A stretch of 64,000 bases of DNA from JAMXLO01 sp963819855 (GTDB lineage: Bacteria; Pseudomonadota; Alphaproteobacteria; Acetobacterales; Acetobacteraceae), in contig CAWFYC010000025.1 in assembly GCA_963819855.1 (NCBI GenBank), positions 62,001 through 126,000 of the forward strand, written 5' to 3'. Below are positions 63,388 to 64,000 of this stretch, piece by piece. The position numbers were made by a program, and so were the translations under genes. How positions within the stretch are numbered: the stretch's first letter is position 1; every line of letters starts with the position of its first letter. The notes beneath the pieces were generated by a model, which saw nothing but the letters and a program-made list of their open reading frames with translations, was not told the DNA's origin and searched no databases.

Positions 63388-63801
63388 TTAAAGCTCTAAC
63401 ACCACGTAGTTCTGTTCCACCAAAACGGGCACCGTCTCAGCGACGAACGGCCCCTTCGCCAGCGTCTCGCCGGGCACCACCTCCACCTGATAGGTCCGTG
63501 CCTTCACGCTTTCCGGATGACACCACGACTGGCCAGTCTTGATGTCGAACTCCCAGCCATGCCATGGGCAGCGCAGCATCTCGCCGTGCCGCTCCAGCCG
63601 GTACTCGCCTGGCCGATCCGACGTGAACTTGCCGAGCACGAAGCCGATGCACAACGGCGCGCCTTCATGCGGGCAGCGGTTGATCAGCGCGTAGAACTCG
63701 CCGTTGACGTTGAACACGCCGATCGAGCGGCCGGCTACATCGACAATCTTGCTCGAGCCCGGCGCGATCTCGCTGACGGGTGCGACAACGTGCCGGGCCA
63801 C
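63388..63801 (-). CDS. Rieske 2Fe-2S ferredoxin-type protein
   Basis: A 137-residue Rieske protein with the two cluster boxes NRCPHEGAPLCIGFV (Cys-x-His) and LRCPWHGWEFDIKTG (Cys-x2-His). Either a ferredoxin component of an oxygenase or a small independent electron carrier. It starts at GTG 63801, four bases after the stop of the amidohydrolase, and ends 28 bases before the CMD gene. No oxygenase alpha subunit with a mononuclear iron site lies in the window. Confidence 0.92.
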   Translation of the reverse strand: MARHVVAPVSEIAPGSSKIVDVAGRSIGVFNVNGEFYALINRCPHEGAPLCIGFVLGKFTSDRPGEYRLERHGEMLRCPWHGWEFDIKTGQSWCHPESVKARTYQVEVVPGETLAKGPFVAETVPVLVEQNYVVLEL

Positions 63802-63805
63802 AGGC

Positions 63806-64000
63806 TTACTCCAGGCCGTAGAACGCCAGCGCGTTCTCGCGGAACACCATCTTTTTGTGCTCCTCGGTCAGCGGCGCCTTGAAGGCGTAGCGTGGATCGT
63901 CCTGGTCCCAGTGCGGATAGTCGGTGGAGAACATGATGCGGTCCCAGCCGATCCATTCGCACGTCGCCAGCAGATCTTCCGGCCGCTCCGGCTCCTCGAT
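63806..64000 (-). CDS. Amidohydrolase, C-terminal 64 codons (cut by the right edge)
   Basis: The reverse strand from base 64000 to the TAA at 63806-63808 reads WIGWDRIMFSTDYPHWDQDD, then AFKAPLTEEHKKMVFRENAL and AFYGLE. The STDYPHWD motif with its conserved Asp is the end of the amidohydrolase_2 (ACMSD-like) family. It is upstream of the Rieske gene, with only four bases between, so the two are one operon. The enzyme body lies beyond the right edge. Confidence 0.87.
   Translation of the reverse strand: MEEPERPEDLLATCEWIGWDRIMFSTDYPHWDQDDPRYAFKAPLTEEHKKMVFRENALAFYGLE

Overview
The window is high-GC bacterial chromosome. It looks like an alphaproteobacterium of the order Rhodospirillales, most likely the Acetobacteraceae. 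This is inferred from the dnaG–yqeY / carA–carB–greA arrangement, GTG starts with GGAGG-type ribosome sites, Fur-alpha-like DNA and the protein sequences; no 16S gene or species marker is present. Genes are tightly packed, and no stretch over 300 bases lacks a gene or gene remnant. I see no rRNA, tRNA, CRISPR array, insertion sequence or phage gene.

Layout. 0–8 kb is housekeeping: the 5' end of dnaG and yqeY on the minus strand, then divergently carA (with an unusual N-terminal helix-turn-helix), two small genes, carB, greA and a threonine ammonia-lyase. 8–14.6 kb holds two luciferase-like flavin monooxygenases, a YciI protein, an amidohydrolase, an NHL-repeat protein, two tandem Uma2 genes and an alpha/beta hydrolase. 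14.7–17.8 kb is a GH65 disaccharide phosphorylase with a beta-phosphoglucomutase-like enzyme. 18–21 kb has metK, trmB and a membrane acyltransferase. 21.1–23.1 kb is a fasciclin / cytochrome b561 / sulfite-oxidase-type molybdoenzyme operon whose b561 gene carries an in-frame stop. 23–29.6 kb has an OFA-family transporter, cinA and a sugar ABC operon (binding protein, two permeases, an epimerase) with no ATPase. 29.6–36 kb has a WD40/CobW pair, an OpgH-like glucosyltransferase, a FkbM methyltransferase and a cupredoxin/outer-membrane pair behind a Fur-like site. 36–44 kb has a frameshifted uxuA with an exporter, a quinone reductase, ogt, a SEC-C protein, a flavoprotein, an SDR, a multicopper oxidase remnant and a phytanoyl-CoA-dioxygenase-like enzyme. 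44–64 kb is catabolic: a TRAP transporter, a CoA-transferase / enoyl-CoA hydratase / cupin / FAH operon facing a MaoC / acyl-CoA synthetase / amidohydrolase operon, surE, SDRs, flavin monooxygenases, a TPR protein and a CMD / Rieske / amidohydrolase operon cut by the right edge.

How it works together. Core nucleotide, SAM and tRNA functions sit among many small uptake-and-degradation modules for sugars, organic acids and probably aromatic or xenobiotic acids that pass through CoA thioesters. No free-standing transcription factor is encoded in the whole 64 kb. Two families of dispersed palindromic repeats lie between genes, and the polypyrimidine/polypurine type supplies the ribosome-binding site of the next gene in both of its copies. 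Five lesions (one nonsense codon, three apparent frameshifts and one orphan C-terminal fragment) point to ongoing gene decay or to residual sequence errors.
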